A DNA stretch of 39,264 nucleotides from ZC4RG30 sp964396335 (GCA_964396335.1 CAYNEX010000007.1:1-39264), one strand, 5' to 3'. Positions 1-7,849 are shown, counted from the first letter of the stretch. Notes: a model not told the origin generated them from the letters alone. Numbers and translations: made by a program.

Positions 1-329
<329 letters not shown>

Positions 330-349
330 CGAGATAACCTGCCCAGCTC

Positions 350-703
350 ATGAAGTGGTTCATTGCCGCGCTGGCCCTGGTCGTACTGCTGCTGCAGTAC
401 CGCATCTGGGCATCGCCCGAAGGCGCACGCGAGGTGCTGCGCCTCACCGCCGCCGTCGAGGCGCAGCGGCAGGAGAACGAAACCCTCCAGGCGCGCAACC
501 GGCAGCTGGCTGCCGAGGTGCGCGACCTGAAGCAGGGATTCGCCGCGGTCGAGGAACGCGCCCGCGCCGAGCTGGGCCTGATCGCCCCGAACGAAACGTA
601 CTTCCAGGTGGTTCCGCCCGAGGTGCGTTCTCCTGCGGCGGCACCGGCTGAAGATCCGGTTGCCGAGCCAGGGCCCACGGCGCTGGCTTCCACCACACAC
701 TGA
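350..703 (+). CDS. ftsB: Cell division protein FtsB
   Basis: FtsB is a bitopic inner-membrane protein that joins FtsL and FtsQ in the divisome and helps activate septal peptidoglycan synthesis. The 117-aa product begins with a short cytoplasmic start (MKW) followed by one hydrophobic segment (about residues 3-16) with the typical Q-Y-R-I-W edge. A periplasmic coiled coil rich in Glu, Arg, Gln and Leu spans about residues 30-75, followed by the conserved A-R-x-E-L-G-L-I-x-P-x-E-x-Y-F-Q motif. The tail after about residue 88 is Pro/Ala-rich and longer than in E. coli FtsB (about 103 aa). It sits between eno and ispDF, 5 bp before the latter, so the two are probably cotranscribed. Confidence 0.95.
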   Translation: MKWFIAALALVVLLLQYRIWASPEGAREVLRLTAAVEAQRQENETLQARNRQLAAEVRDLKQGFAAVEERARAELGLIAPNETYFQVVPPEVRSPAAAPAEDPVAEPGPTALASTTH

Positions 704-708
704 TTCCC

Positions 709-1869
709 GTGCAGTACTGGCTGGTCATGCCGGCGGCAGGCAGCGGGCGCCGTTTCGGCTCCGCGCTGCCCAAGCAGTACCAGCCACTGGCCGGCGCCAC
801 CGTGATCGAGCATGCGCTGGCGCCTTTCCTGGCCGATGAGCGCTGCCGCGGCATGGTCGTGGCCACGGATGTCTCCGATTCCACCTTCGACACGCTGAAG
901 GTCGCGCGTGAGCCGCGCCTGCGGCGCGTGCCCGGCGGCGCGCGCCGCTGCGACTCGGTGCGGCTCGGCCTCGCGGCCCTGCCTGCCGCCGATGACGACT
1001 GGGTGCTGGTGCATGACGCGGCCCGGCCGTGCCTGACCCGCACCGACCTCGATGCCTTGCTCGCGACGCTGCGGGACGACGCGGTGGGTGGCCTGCTGGC
1101 CACGCCGCTGGCCGATACCCTGAAGCGCGCCGATGAGGCCGGGCGGGTGGTGGACAGCCCCTCACGCGCCGGCCTGTGGCGTGCGCTGACCCCGCAGATG
1201 TTCCGCGCCGGCCTGCTGAAGCGCGCGCTGGCGGCGGCCGAGGCGGCCGGGCGCGAGCCCACCGACGAGGCGCAGGCAGTTGAATGGCTGGGCCTGGCGC
1301 CGCGCCTGGTGGCCGGTGAAACCCGCAACCTGAAAGTCACCACCGCCGGGGATCTCACCCTGGCGGGTGCGCTCCTGGATGGAGGATCTCCCATGAACCT
1401 GCGCATCGGCAGCGGTATTGACGTGCATGCCTTCGGCCCCGGCGACCATGTGATGCTGGGCGGCGTGCGCATTCCCGCCAGGTGCGGCGTGGTGGCGCAT
1501 TCTGATGGCGACGTGCTGCTGCATGCGCTCACCGATGCGCTGCTGGGCGCCGCGGGGCTTGGCGACATCGGCCAGCATTTCCCGGATACCGACCCGCGCT
1601 GGAAGGGTGCCGACAGCACCCGCTTCGTCAAACATGCGGTCGAATTGCTGGCCGCGCGCGGCTATCGCGTGGTCAATGCCGACCTGACATTGCTGGGCGA
1701 GGCGCCGCGCATCGCCGCGCATCGTGATGCCATCCGCGCCAGCATTGCCGATGCGCTGGGCATCGATGCGACCAATGTGAACCTGAAGGCCACCACCACC
1801 GAGAAGCTGGGTTTCATCGGTCGCAGCGAAGGCCTGGCCGGGCAGGCGGTGGTGTTGATCTCGGCCTGA
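709..1869 (+). CDS. ispDF: Fused IspD-IspF (MEP cytidylyltransferase / MECDP synthase)
   Basis: One 386-aa frame joins two enzymes of the non-mevalonate isoprenoid pathway. Residues 1-228 are IspD, which transfers CMP to methylerythritol 4-phosphate: the nucleotide-binding PAAGSGRRFG (8-17), VHDAARP (101-107), and TPQMF and TDEAQAVE are visible. Residues 229-386 are IspF, which cyclises CDP-ME 2-phosphate: GIDVHAF with metal ligands Asp238 and His240, HSDGDVLLHALTDA with His272, and DIGQHFPDTD. The start is GTG. Fused IspDF is well known in alpha- and epsilonproteobacteria, whereas most gammaproteobacteria have two genes. The IspF part still has its own Met229 (ATG at 1393) with GGAGG 7 nt upstream, so separate IspF may also be made. 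Confidence 0.96.
   Translation: MQYWLVMPAAGSGRRFGSALPKQYQPLAGATVIEHALAPFLADERCRGMVVATDVSDSTFDTLKVAREPRLRRVPGGARRCDSVRLGLAALPAADDDWVLVHDAARPCLTRTDLDALLATLRDDAVGGLLATPLADTLKRADEAGRVVDSPSRAGLWRALTPQMFRAGLLKRALAAAEAAGREPTDEAQAVEWLGLAPRLVAGETRNLKVTTAGDLTLAGALLDGGSPMNLRIGSGIDVHAFGPGDHVMLGGVRIPARCGVVAHSDGDVLLHALTDALLGAAGLGDIGQHFPDTDPRWKGADSTRFVKHAVELLAARGYRVVNADLTLLGEAPRIAAHRDAIRASIADALGIDATNVNLKATTTEKLGFIGRSEGLAGQAVVLISA
1381..1395 (+). promoter_or_regulatory. Internal ribosome-binding site and ATG for the IspF domain
   Basis: GGAGG at 1381-1385 stands 7 nt before an in-frame ATG at 1393, exactly at the IspD/IspF boundary of the fused gene. The encoded linker A-L-L-D-G-G-S-P is only a few residues long. 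This looks like the former ispF start retained after the ispD stop was lost. Use of this start in the cell is inferred. Confidence 0.6.
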
Positions 1870-1877
1870 TCGGGCCC

Positions 1878-1895
1878 GCCCGCGTTGTCGCGGGC
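1878..1895. terminator. GC-rich hairpin between convergent ispDF and SDR genes
   Basis: A 7-bp perfect stem (GCCCGCG / CGCGGGC) with a TTGT loop fills most of the 33-bp gap between two converging genes. Neither side has a T-run, so it is at best a weak bidirectional or Rho-assisted terminator. Confidence 0.4.
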
Positions 1896-1902
1896 CGGAG
1901 GC

Positions 1903-2574
1903 TCACCAGGGCAGGTCGCGGCCCAGGTAGTCGTAGAACCTGCCGCTCTGCTCGCGCGTGAGGCCCTGCGCCAGCCGCCAGATTCCGCTGGCGGATTCGG
2001 TCGCCTCGACCAGCGCTCCCTCGCCACCCATCCGCGTCTTCGCCCAGCCCGGGTGCACCACGATGGTGGAGAGCCAGCTGTGGTCGCGCGCCAGGCTGCG
2101 GTTGATCATGTTGAGCGCGGCCTTGGAGGCGCGGTAGCTGTAGTGGCCACCGGAGCTGTTGTCGCTGATCGACCCCATCCGGCTGGTGAGGTTCACCACG
2201 CGTGGATTGGCCGACAGCTTCAGGCGCGGCAGCACGCTGCGCACCACCTCGAAGGGTGCCACCGCATTGACCAGGAAGGACTCGAGGAAATCCGCGCGCG
2301 TGTCGCCTTCGAGCAGGATGCCGGCATTGTTGAACAGCAGGTCGATCAACAACCAGTCCTGGGTGGCGGCACTGATGGATGCGGCCGCGCCGGCGTCGCG
2401 CAGGTCGGCGGGATGGACGCGCAATTGCGCGCGGAACTCGCCGGCCAGCTCGCCGAGCGCCGTGGAGGCTTCGGGATTGCGCGCCACGGCCAGCACCTCG
2501 TGGCCCTGGCGAAGCGCGATGCGGGTGAGTTCGAGCCCGATGCCGCGCGAGGCGCCGGTGACGATGACTTTCAT
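1903..2574 (-). CDS. Short-chain dehydrogenase/reductase
   Basis: A 223-aa classical SDR with an N-terminal Rossmann fold. The product starts MKVIVTGASRGIG, the TGxxxGIG dinucleotide-binding motif, followed by NNAG at the end of beta-4. The catalytic Ser is in N-L-T-S-R-M-G-S, and the Y-x-x-x-K pair is in Y-S-Y-R-A-S-K. It ends D-Y-L-G-R-D-L-P-W. It most resembles the small SDRs called C-factor-like or YciK/CsgA-like; the substrate cannot be read from the sequence. The ATG at 2574 is preferred over one 33 bp upstream because it puts the TGxxxGIG motif at the usual position and GGAAGGAAG lies just upstream. It converges on ispDF and diverges from the SnoaL-repeat gene. Confidence 0.88.
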   Translation of the reverse strand: MKVIVTGASRGIGLELTRIALRQGHEVLAVARNPEASTALGELAGEFRAQLRVHPADLRDAGAAASISAATQDWLLIDLLFNNAGILLEGDTRADFLESFLVNAVAPFEVVRSVLPRLKLSANPRVVNLTSRMGSISDNSSGGHYSYRASKAALNMINRSLARDHSWLSTIVVHPGWAKTRMGGEGALVEATESASGIWRLAQGLTREQSGRFYDYLGRDLPW

Positions 2575-2664
2575 GTGGCTGGCTTCCTTCCCCGACCTGT
2601 GCCGCACGCATCAAGACCCGCGGCAATACACGCCCTTATGATGGCACAGGACAACGGAGGTCTC

Positions 2665-4683
2665 ATGCCGGAAATTGCCGCAAATTCCCAGCAAAACCGC
2701 ATCCAAAAACGCATCCGCAGCATGCTTCTGTCAAGTGCGGCGGGGCTGCTCGTGTTTGCCCCGGTCGGCATCTCGCAGACCCCTGCGGCCAGCGAAGCGC
2801 CCGATGCACAGCAGCGCCTCGAGCGCCTGTCGGCGGGCTTGCGCCATGCCACGGCCGTGCGTGCCGCGAAGCGCCTGCAGGCCGCACTGGCCCATTACCG
2901 CGAAGCCGGCTTGTGGGCCGAGGCGCAGCGACTGTTCACCCGCGATGCGGTGGCACAGATCGGCGAGGCGCGTTACGAGGGGCCCGCGGCCATCGCCGCA
3001 TGGTTCCAGCAGCAGGCGCTGGCCGGCACCGGCCGTGCGCGGCTGGGGCAGGGCGACCTGAACACGCACCTGGTGATGAGCCCGGTGGTCACGCTCGATG
3101 CCGACGGTCGCATCGCGCGCGGCCGCTGGCATGAGGTGTCGATGACCGGCCGGTTCGGCGAGCGCGCCGACTGGGCCGGCGGCATCCACGAGAATGAATA
3201 TGCGCTCGAGGACGGCGTCTGGAAGATCCGCCGGCTGGCAATCCATCCCTCGTTCGCCGGTCCCTACAAGCCGGGCTGGCGCAATGCCGATCGCAGCGAC
3301 ACGGTGACCGTGGTGCCGTTCCACTACACACCGGATCGCGCCGGCACGCCGATTCCGCTGCAGCCGGTGGTCACCGATGCCGATCGCGCGCCGGCCGATG
3401 CCGCGGGCCAGCGCCGCCGCGCCGGGGAATTGCTTGCGCGACTCACCTGCCTGCGCCTGCAGTCCGAGGTGCGCAGCCTGCAGAACGCTTATGGCTATTA
3501 CGTCGACCGGCGCATGTGGGATGACGTGGCCGACCTGTTCGCCGCCAACGGCAGTTTCGAGGCGGAACGATGGGGCGTGTACCGTGGCCGTGCCAGCATC
3601 CGCCGCGCGCTGGAGCAGTACGGCCCGCAGAACCTGTCGACCGGCGTGGTCAACGAACACACGCAGCTGCAGCCGGTGATCACGATGGCGCCGGACTGCC
3701 AGTCTGCCCAGGCCCGCGTCACCGAGCTGGTGATGACCGGCCGGAACGGAGAAGCCGCCTACTGGGGCATCAACATCCAGGAGAACCGCTACCGTCGCAT
3801 CGATGGCAAGTGGCAGATCGAGTCGCTGCGCGCCACGCGCCGCCTGCTCAGCGACTACGAAAAGGGCTGGGCGGAAAGCGCGCTGCCGGCCCCCGCCGCG
3901 GCAGATGGCGCAAGGCCTGATGCCCCGCCGACTGCGGACCTGGCCGCCTATCCGGCGTTCGACATCCCGCCGCTGCATTTCGCGCATCCGGCGCAGGGCG
4001 GCACTCCCTTCGGTGATCCGGCGCCGGTGCAGGGCGAACTGGACGCGCTGCTGGCCGCGGCCGAGCGCGAACTCGAACTGGTGGTGGCTCAGGATGGCGC
4101 CGAGAACGTCTCCAATGCCTACGGCTATTACATCGACGAGTTCCTGTGGGACGAGACTGCCGACGTGTTCGCCACCGACGGCGAGAAGGAACTCTCGTAC
4201 ATCGGCAACTACATCGGCCGCGAACGCATCCGTGCCTCGCTGGTGGCGCGTTACGGACGCGGCGGCCGGCGCGCCGCGTCGATGACGCTGCACCAGAAGG
4301 TCTCGCCGGTGGTCACCGTTGCGCCGGATGGTCGCAGCGCGCGCGTGCGCACCAAGCTGTTCCAGCTCAACAGCGCGCGCGACGGCGACGGCTCTTACAT
4401 CTCCGGCATCTACGAGAACACGCTGGTGCGCGAGGAAGGAGTCTGGAAGATCCGCAAGATGGACCTGGACTATGTCTGGAATGCCAATTACAGCACCGGC
4501 TGGGCGAAGGTCACCGAGCGTGCGCAGCCGCGCGTGGCGGGCAATGCCGCGCGGGACTTCGAGCCGAAACCAGATGGACCGCTGCGCGGTCAGACCACCG
4601 CGCCGTTCCCGGATGTGGCGCCGATGGCATTCCACTACGTGAATCCGGTCTCGGGACGCGAGCCGGAGGAACTGCTGCCCTAG
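2665..4683 (+). CDS. Secreted protein of three tandem SnoaL/NTF2-like units
   Basis: The 672-aa product has a hydrophobic segment at about residues 19-36 preceded by a basic stretch, consistent with a signal peptide, then three repeat units of about 200-220 aa. Each unit has an NTF2/SnoaL-like cone fold: Y-x-D-x-x-x-W-D-x-x-A-D-L-F, then G-R-x-x-I-R-x-x-L, a P-V-V/I-T block, I-x-E-N-x-Y and W-K-I-R, ending in a Gly-Trp. Each is followed by a tail of the type F-H-Y-x-x-P. NAYGYY starts at residues 274 and 484; the tails are at 219, 438 and 656. Unit 1 is the most divergent. SnoaL-like proteins act as small cyclases, isomerases, hydratases or binding proteins; the substrate here is unknown. The start at 2665 follows GGAGG; ATGs at 2638 and 2641 are alternatives. 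Confidence 0.8.
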   Translation: MPEIAANSQQNRIQKRIRSMLLSSAAGLLVFAPVGISQTPAASEAPDAQQRLERLSAGLRHATAVRAAKRLQAALAHYREAGLWAEAQRLFTRDAVAQIGEARYEGPAAIAAWFQQQALAGTGRARLGQGDLNTHLVMSPVVTLDADGRIARGRWHEVSMTGRFGERADWAGGIHENEYALEDGVWKIRRLAIHPSFAGPYKPGWRNADRSDTVTVVPFHYTPDRAGTPIPLQPVVTDADRAPADAAGQRRRAGELLARLTCLRLQSEVRSLQNAYGYYVDRRMWDDVADLFAANGSFEAERWGVYRGRASIRRALEQYGPQNLSTGVVNEHTQLQPVITMAPDCQSAQARVTELVMTGRNGEAAYWGINIQENRYRRIDGKWQIESLRATRRLLSDYEKGWAESALPAPAAADGARPDAPPTADLAAYPAFDIPPLHFAHPAQGGTPFGDPAPVQGELDALLAAAERELELVVAQDGAENVSNAYGYYIDEFLWDETADVFATDGEKELSYIGNYIGRERIRASLVARYGRGGRRAASMTLHQKVSPVVTVAPDGRSARVRTKLFQLNSARDGDGSYISGIYENTLVREEGVWKIRKMDLDYVWNANYSTGWAKVTERAQPRVAGNAARDFEPKPDGPLRGQTTAPFPDVAPMAFHYVNPVSGREPEELLP

Positions 4684-4685
4684 CG

Positions 4686-5258
4686 TCAGCTGCCCCGGGT
4701 GAGGCGGCGCGCCGGGGTACCCGGCGCCCGCCTGGCATCCAGCAGCACCAGGATGGCGCCCGAACCTCCGTCCACTTCGCGTGCCGATGCAAAACCCAGC
4801 ACGGCATCGATGCGCGCCAGGTAGTGGCTGGCCACCAGCTTCAGCACCGGCCCGCGGTTGCCGGAGCGCAGGCCCTTGCCATGCACCACCCGCACCACGC
4901 GGGCGCCCTCGCGCAACGCCTCCGCCAGGAATTGCTGCAGGGCGGGCTCGACCATGGCGGCGCGCAGGCCGTGCAGGTCGATCTCGCCATCGACCCGGTA
5001 CTGGCCGGCGCGCAACTTGCGGAAAACGGCCGGATTCAGGTGCGGGCGACGATACACGAGCGCCTCACCGGTCTCTTCGACCGGGGCCAGCGGCGACAGA
5101 TGCCCCAGGCTCTCCTGCAGCACGGCATCGCGCTCGGCACGCGCGAAGCGCGCACGCGGGGCAGGGCCCGGGCGCCGGCCGGTGGCCGCACCCTCGTATG
5201 GCAGCCGCCGCACGCCGCGCATGGCGCGGCGGAACAGCGCCCGGTCCTCTTCATCCAT
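4686..5258 (-). CDS. Smr-domain protein (SmrA/SmrB-like)
   Basis: A 190-aa protein with a C-terminal Smr domain: DLHG at residues 94-97, the HGKG loop at 126-129 and a final strand G-x-G-A-I-L-V-L-L. An N-terminal basic, poorly ordered half matches the layout of proteobacterial SmrA/SmrB-type proteins, which are metal-independent or divalent-metal endonucleases. E. coli SmrB cleaves mRNA at collided ribosomes; whether this copy does so is inference. The start at 5258 gives M-D-E-E-D-R and has AAAGGCGG upstream; a longer frame to 5363 would run into the surE leader. It converges on the SnoaL-repeat gene with a 2-bp gap and diverges from surE. Confidence 0.88.
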   Translation of the reverse strand: MDEEDRALFRRAMRGVRRLPYEGAATGRRPGPAPRARFARAERDAVLQESLGHLSPLAPVEETGEALVYRRPHLNPAVFRKLRAGQYRVDGEIDLHGLRAAMVEPALQQFLAEALREGARVVRVVHGKGLRSGNRGPVLKLVASHYLARIDAVLGFASAREVDGGSGAILVLLDARRAPGTPARRLTRGS

Positions 5259-5288
5259 CGCGCACCGCCTTTCGCGCCCCGCTTCTTG

Positions 5289-5294
5289 TATTAT
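5289..5294 (+). promoter_or_regulatory. Possible -10 element for surE-pcm
   Basis: TATTAT at 5289-5294 is a 5/6 match to the sigma-70 -10 box in an otherwise GC-rich 85-bp divergent gap, about 50 bp before the surE start. No convincing -35 is seen at the proper spacing, so this is tentative. Confidence 0.3.
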
Positions 5295-5343
5295 TGCGCC
5301 GCCGCGCTGCTCACGCGAATTGCCGCGGCTCGCGCAAGGTCTC

Positions 5344-6102
5344 ATGCACATCCTGGTCAGCAACGACGACGGTTATCGCTCGGACGGAATCCGCCAGCTC
5401 AACACCGCACTCTCGAAGCTCGCACGCACCACCGTGATGGCGCCGGACCGCAACCGCAGTGGCGCCAGCAACTCGCTGACCCTGGACGTGCCGCTGCGTG
5501 TGTTCGAAAGCGAGCCCGGCGTGCACTATGTGGTCGGTGGCACGCCCACCGATTGCGTGCACCTGGCGATCACCGGCTATTTCGACTTCGACTTCGACCT
5601 GGTCTGCACCGGCATCAATGACGGCGCCAACCTGGGCGACGACACGCTTTATTCAGGCACCGTGGCGGCGGCCATCGAGGGGCGGTTCCTCGGCCTGCCC
5701 ACCGTGGCCTTCTCGCTGTGCATGGAGCCGGATTCCGGCCGGCATTTCGACACCGCCGCGCGGGTCGCGCAGACGCTGATCGCGCGCCTGCTGGAGAAAC
5801 CGCTGGAACGCGGCATGACGCTGAACGTGAACATCCCCGACGTGCCCTTCGAGCAGCTGCGCGGCATCCGCGCCACGCGCCTCGGCGGCCGGCACCGCTC
5901 CAAGCCCATCATTCCGGTGCAGGATCCGAAGGGCAAGCCGGTGTACTGGATCGGACCTGCGGGACCGGGCCAGGACGCGGGTGAGGGCACTGATTTCCAT
6001 GCCGTGGCCGAAGGCTACGTGTCGGTCACGCCCTTGCAGATCGACCTGACACGCTACTCCGCGCTGCCCACGCTGACCGACTGGCTGAAGCCGCTGGCAT
6101 GA
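5344..6102 (+). CDS. surE: 5'/3'-nucleotidase SurE
   Basis: SurE is a metal-dependent phosphatase acting on nucleoside 5'- and 3'-monophosphates and short polyphosphate, linked to stationary-phase survival. The 252-aa product begins MHILVSNDDG, whose Asp pair binds the metal. It continues with P-D-R-N-R-S-G-A-S-N-S-L-T, G-T-P-T-D-C-V, T-G-I-N-D-G-A-N-L-G-D-D, YSGTVAAAIEG and N-V-N-I-P-D, all SurE hallmarks. The ATG at 5344 has AAGG upstream and places NDDG at the standard position. The stop overlaps the pcm start (ATGA), so the two are translationally coupled, as in most proteobacteria. Confidence 0.96.
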   Translation: MHILVSNDDGYRSDGIRQLNTALSKLARTTVMAPDRNRSGASNSLTLDVPLRVFESEPGVHYVVGGTPTDCVHLAITGYFDFDFDLVCTGINDGANLGDDTLYSGTVAAAIEGRFLGLPTVAFSLCMEPDSGRHFDTAARVAQTLIARLLEKPLERGMTLNVNIPDVPFEQLRGIRATRLGGRHRSKPIIPVQDPKGKPVYWIGPAGPGQDAGEGTDFHAVAEGYVSVTPLQIDLTRYSALPTLTDWLKPLA

Positions 6103-6761
6103 ACGGCCTGCGTCACTCCGGCATCGGCATGACCTCCGCGCGCACCCGCGACCGGCTGGTGCAGCGCCTGCGCGACCAGGGCATCCATGACCTGCGCGTG
6201 CTCGAACGCATCCGCAATGTGCCGCGGCACATCTTCGTCGACGAGGCGCTGGCCAGCCGCGCCTATGAAGACACGGCCCTGCCCATCGGCTGGGGCCAGA
6301 CCATCTCCCAGCCCTACATCGTGGCGCGCATGACGCAGGCGCTGCTGTCCGGCGGCGCGCTCGACAAGGTGCTCGAAGTGGGGTTCGGCTGCGGTTACCA
6401 GACCGCGGTGCTGGCGCCGTTCGCGCAGAAGATCTTCTCGATCGAACGCGTCGAACCGCTGGTGGCGCGGGCGCGGCAGCGGCTGAAGGAACTGGAGATC
6501 CGCAACGTCAAGCTCAAGCACGGTGATGGCATGAAGGGCTGGCCGACGCAGGCCCCCTTCGACGGCATCATCGTCGCCGCCGCGCCGCTGACGCTGCCTG
6601 AGAGCCTGGTGCAGCAGCTGGCCGTGGGTGGTCGCCTGGTGGTGCCGGTGGGACCGGATGGACAGCAGCAGCTGCTGCGCATCACGCGTCGCGAGAACGG
6701 CATCCAGAAGGAAATCCTCGGCGCGGTGTCGTTCGTGCCGATGCTGGCCGGCGTGACATAA
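6099..6761 (+). CDS. pcm: Protein-L-isoaspartate O-methyltransferase
   Basis: Pcm methylates L-isoaspartyl residues formed in ageing proteins, starting their repair. The 220-aa product shows R-I-x-x-V-P-R-H-x-F-V, then Q-T-I-S-Q-P-Y-I-V-A and the SAM-binding motif I. Motif I here reads V-L-E-V-G-F-G-C-G-Y-Q; many family members have a small residue in place of Phe and Ser in place of Cys. The late L-V-V-P-V-G block is also present. It overlaps surE by 4 nt. In many gammaproteobacteria nlpD and rpoS follow; here the next 383 bp are gene-free and contain an inverted-repeat element. Confidence 0.95.
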   Translation: MNGLRHSGIGMTSARTRDRLVQRLRDQGIHDLRVLERIRNVPRHIFVDEALASRAYEDTALPIGWGQTISQPYIVARMTQALLSGGALDKVLEVGFGCGYQTAVLAPFAQKIFSIERVEPLVARARQRLKELEIRNVKLKHGDGMKGWPTQAPFDGIIVAAAPLTLPESLVQQLAVGGRLVVPVGPDGQQQLLRITRRENGIQKEILGAVSFVPMLAGVT

Positions 6762-6850
6762 GGAACGAGGGGCGAGGGTGCTGACGGCGGCCCGGACCGG
6801 CACGCCGCGTTTCGAGACTCCCCGAATCGAATCCGCCCTAGCGTGAAAGA

Positions 6851-6887
6851 TGCATGGTGGTCAAGTCTTGCCTTGGCAACCCATGCA
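6851..6887. other. Two-tier inverted repeat downstream of pcm
   Basis: An outer perfect 7-bp arm pair (TGCATGG at 6851-6857, CCATGCA at 6881-6887) encloses an inner stem GTCAAG/CTTGGC with one G-T wobble. It lies 90 bp after the pcm stop, just before the larger inverted-repeat element, and has no T-run. It could be part of the pcm 3' untranslated region or of the element. Confidence 0.5.
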
Positions 6888-6917
6888 GTGATTTACTTCC
6901 CTGTAGCTGTTCGGCGA

Positions 6918-7104
6918 CAGGCTCACCGGACGAAGACACTGAAGGGAGAGGGACGAAAAGACGGGTTTGGACAAGAAATAAAACGGGTCGATACAAGAAA
7001 AACAAAAAGCGATAGAACCAATTATTCGAGTCTGTCAGCTCCGAATAGTGGTCGAACTGGATCTTCTTGCTCGCAAACTTCAGTGTCTTCCTCCGGTGAG
7101 CCTG
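6918..7104. repeat. MITE-like element with 27-bp inverted repeats
   Basis: The left arm (6918-6944) and right arm (7078-7104) are reverse complements at 26 of 27 positions; the single mismatch is 6931 against 7091. The arms bound a 133-bp core that is about 43% GC in a genome near 69%, and no gene with a credible start lies inside. The 187-bp size, terminal inverted repeats, foreign base composition and position after pcm fit a miniature inverted-repeat transposable element. No target-site duplication is seen (GCGA on the left, GCCG on the right). A long hairpin RNA is the alternative. Gene-free bases 6762-7144 otherwise hold only the hairpins listed here. Confidence 0.6.
6961..7004 (+). repeat. 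Two tandem 22-bp imperfect repeats
   Basis: Two adjacent 22-bp units (6961-6982 and 6983-7004) match at 16 of 22 positions, sharing ACGGGT at the start and ACAAGAAA in the middle. They form the A-rich core of the inverted-repeat element. No function can be assigned. Confidence 0.5.
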
Positions 7105-7128
7105 GCCGCCCCCGATCCCGGGGGCGGC
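7105..7128. terminator. Perfect 10-bp GC hairpin after FKBP gene and inverted-repeat element
   Basis: GCCGCCCCCG and CGGGGGCGGC form a perfect 10-bp stem with an ATCC loop, immediately next to the right arm of the inverted-repeat element and 17 bp past the stop of the minus-strand FKBP gene. There is no T-run on either strand, but its strength and place between converging transcripts suggest a bidirectional terminator. Confidence 0.55.
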
Positions 7129-7144
7129 TTACCGGATCAAACGC

Positions 7145-7849
7145 CTACTGCGCGTCCGCGCCGCTCACGATATCGAGCAGCTCCACATCGAACACCAGCG
7201 TTGCACCGCCCGGCATCTGCGGCGGGCTGCCGCGATCGCCATAGGCCAGTTCAGGCGGGCACACCAGCTGCGCGGTGCCGCCGACCTTCATCTTCTGCAC
7301 GCCTTCCGTCCAGCACGGAATCACCGCATTCAGCGGGAATTCCACCGGCTCGCCGCGATCCGGCGACTTCGAGCTGTCGAACACCTTGCCGTCGGTGAAG
7401 CGGCCTTCGTAATGCACGCGCACCACGTCTTCGGCGGAAGGGGAGGCACCGGTGCCCTCGGTCACGGTCTTGTAGACCAGGCCGCTGTCGGTCTTCTGCG
7501 CGCCGGACTCGGTGGCCGCCTTCGCGAGGTATTCCGAGCCGGACTTCTTTTCGCGTTCCAGCGCCGCGCCCATGCGGTCGGTGCGCAGCTGCTGGATCTT
7601 CGGCAGCAGCGCTTCCATGTCCTCGGGCTTGATCTTGGCGGCATCACGCGCGCCGTCGGCAAGTCCGGCGCTGACCATCGCGAGTTCCGACTGGGTGAGC
7701 TCGAAGGGCAGCAGGTTCTCGGACAGGATCACGCCCATCGAATAGAGGGCCTTGTCGTCGTCCGTCTTCGGCTCGGGCTGCCGGGCGGACTGGGAACAGG
7801 CCACCAGCTGGGTGGCGACGGCGATGCTGATCAGTGATGCGACACGCAT
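7145..7849 (-). CDS. FKBP-type peptidyl-prolyl isomerase, lipoprotein
   Basis: A 234-aa Mip/FkpA-type proline isomerase that would assist folding in the periplasm. A signal peptide ends in the lipobox L-V-A-C (Cys18), so it is probably lipid-anchored. Residues about 30-115 are the helical dimerisation domain (Y-S-x-G-x-x-L-x-x-N, then long Glu/Lys/Arg helices). Residues about 120-230 are the FKBP domain, with V-x-V-H-Y-E-G-R, D-G-K-V-F-D-S-S and F-P-L-N-A-V-I-P-C-W-T-E-G. These are followed by the P-P-E-L-A-Y-G-D-R-G flap and a final F-D-V-E-L-L-D-I strand. AGGG lies 7 nt before the ATG at 7849. It is a single gene on the minus strand facing pcm. Confidence 0.93.
   Translation of the reverse strand: MRVASLISIAVATQLVACSQSARQPEPKTDDDKALYSMGVILSENLLPFELTQSELAMVSAGLADGARDAAKIKPEDMEALLPKIQQLRTDRMGAALEREKKSGSEYLAKAATESGAQKTDSGLVYKTVTEGTGASPSAEDVVRVHYEGRFTDGKVFDSSKSPDRGEPVEFPLNAVIPCWTEGVQKMKVGGTAQLVCPPELAYGDRGSPPQMPGGATLVFDVELLDIVSGADAQ

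Noticed and set aside
1885..2664. Upstream 260-codon extension of the SnoaL-repeat gene
   Set aside because: It lies antisense to the SDR gene and encodes no signal peptide or SnoaL-like sequence; the start after GGAGG at 2665 is better.
2731..4635. 634-codon minus-strand frame across the SnoaL-repeat gene
   Set aside because: It is in a shadow frame of a gene with clear repeat structure and encodes no recognisable motif.
6838..7128. Minus-strand frame through the inverted-repeat element, with a hydrophobic Phe/Leu-rich middle
   Set aside because: It is open for about 95 codons and looks protein-like, but it has no ATG, GTG or TTG start near its beginning and opens just after a TAA; kept only as a possible remnant.
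6843..7244. 133-codon plus-strand frame in the gap after pcm
   Set aside because: It crosses both inverted-repeat arms and the GC hairpin and runs into the FKBP gene; no domain or ribosome-binding site.
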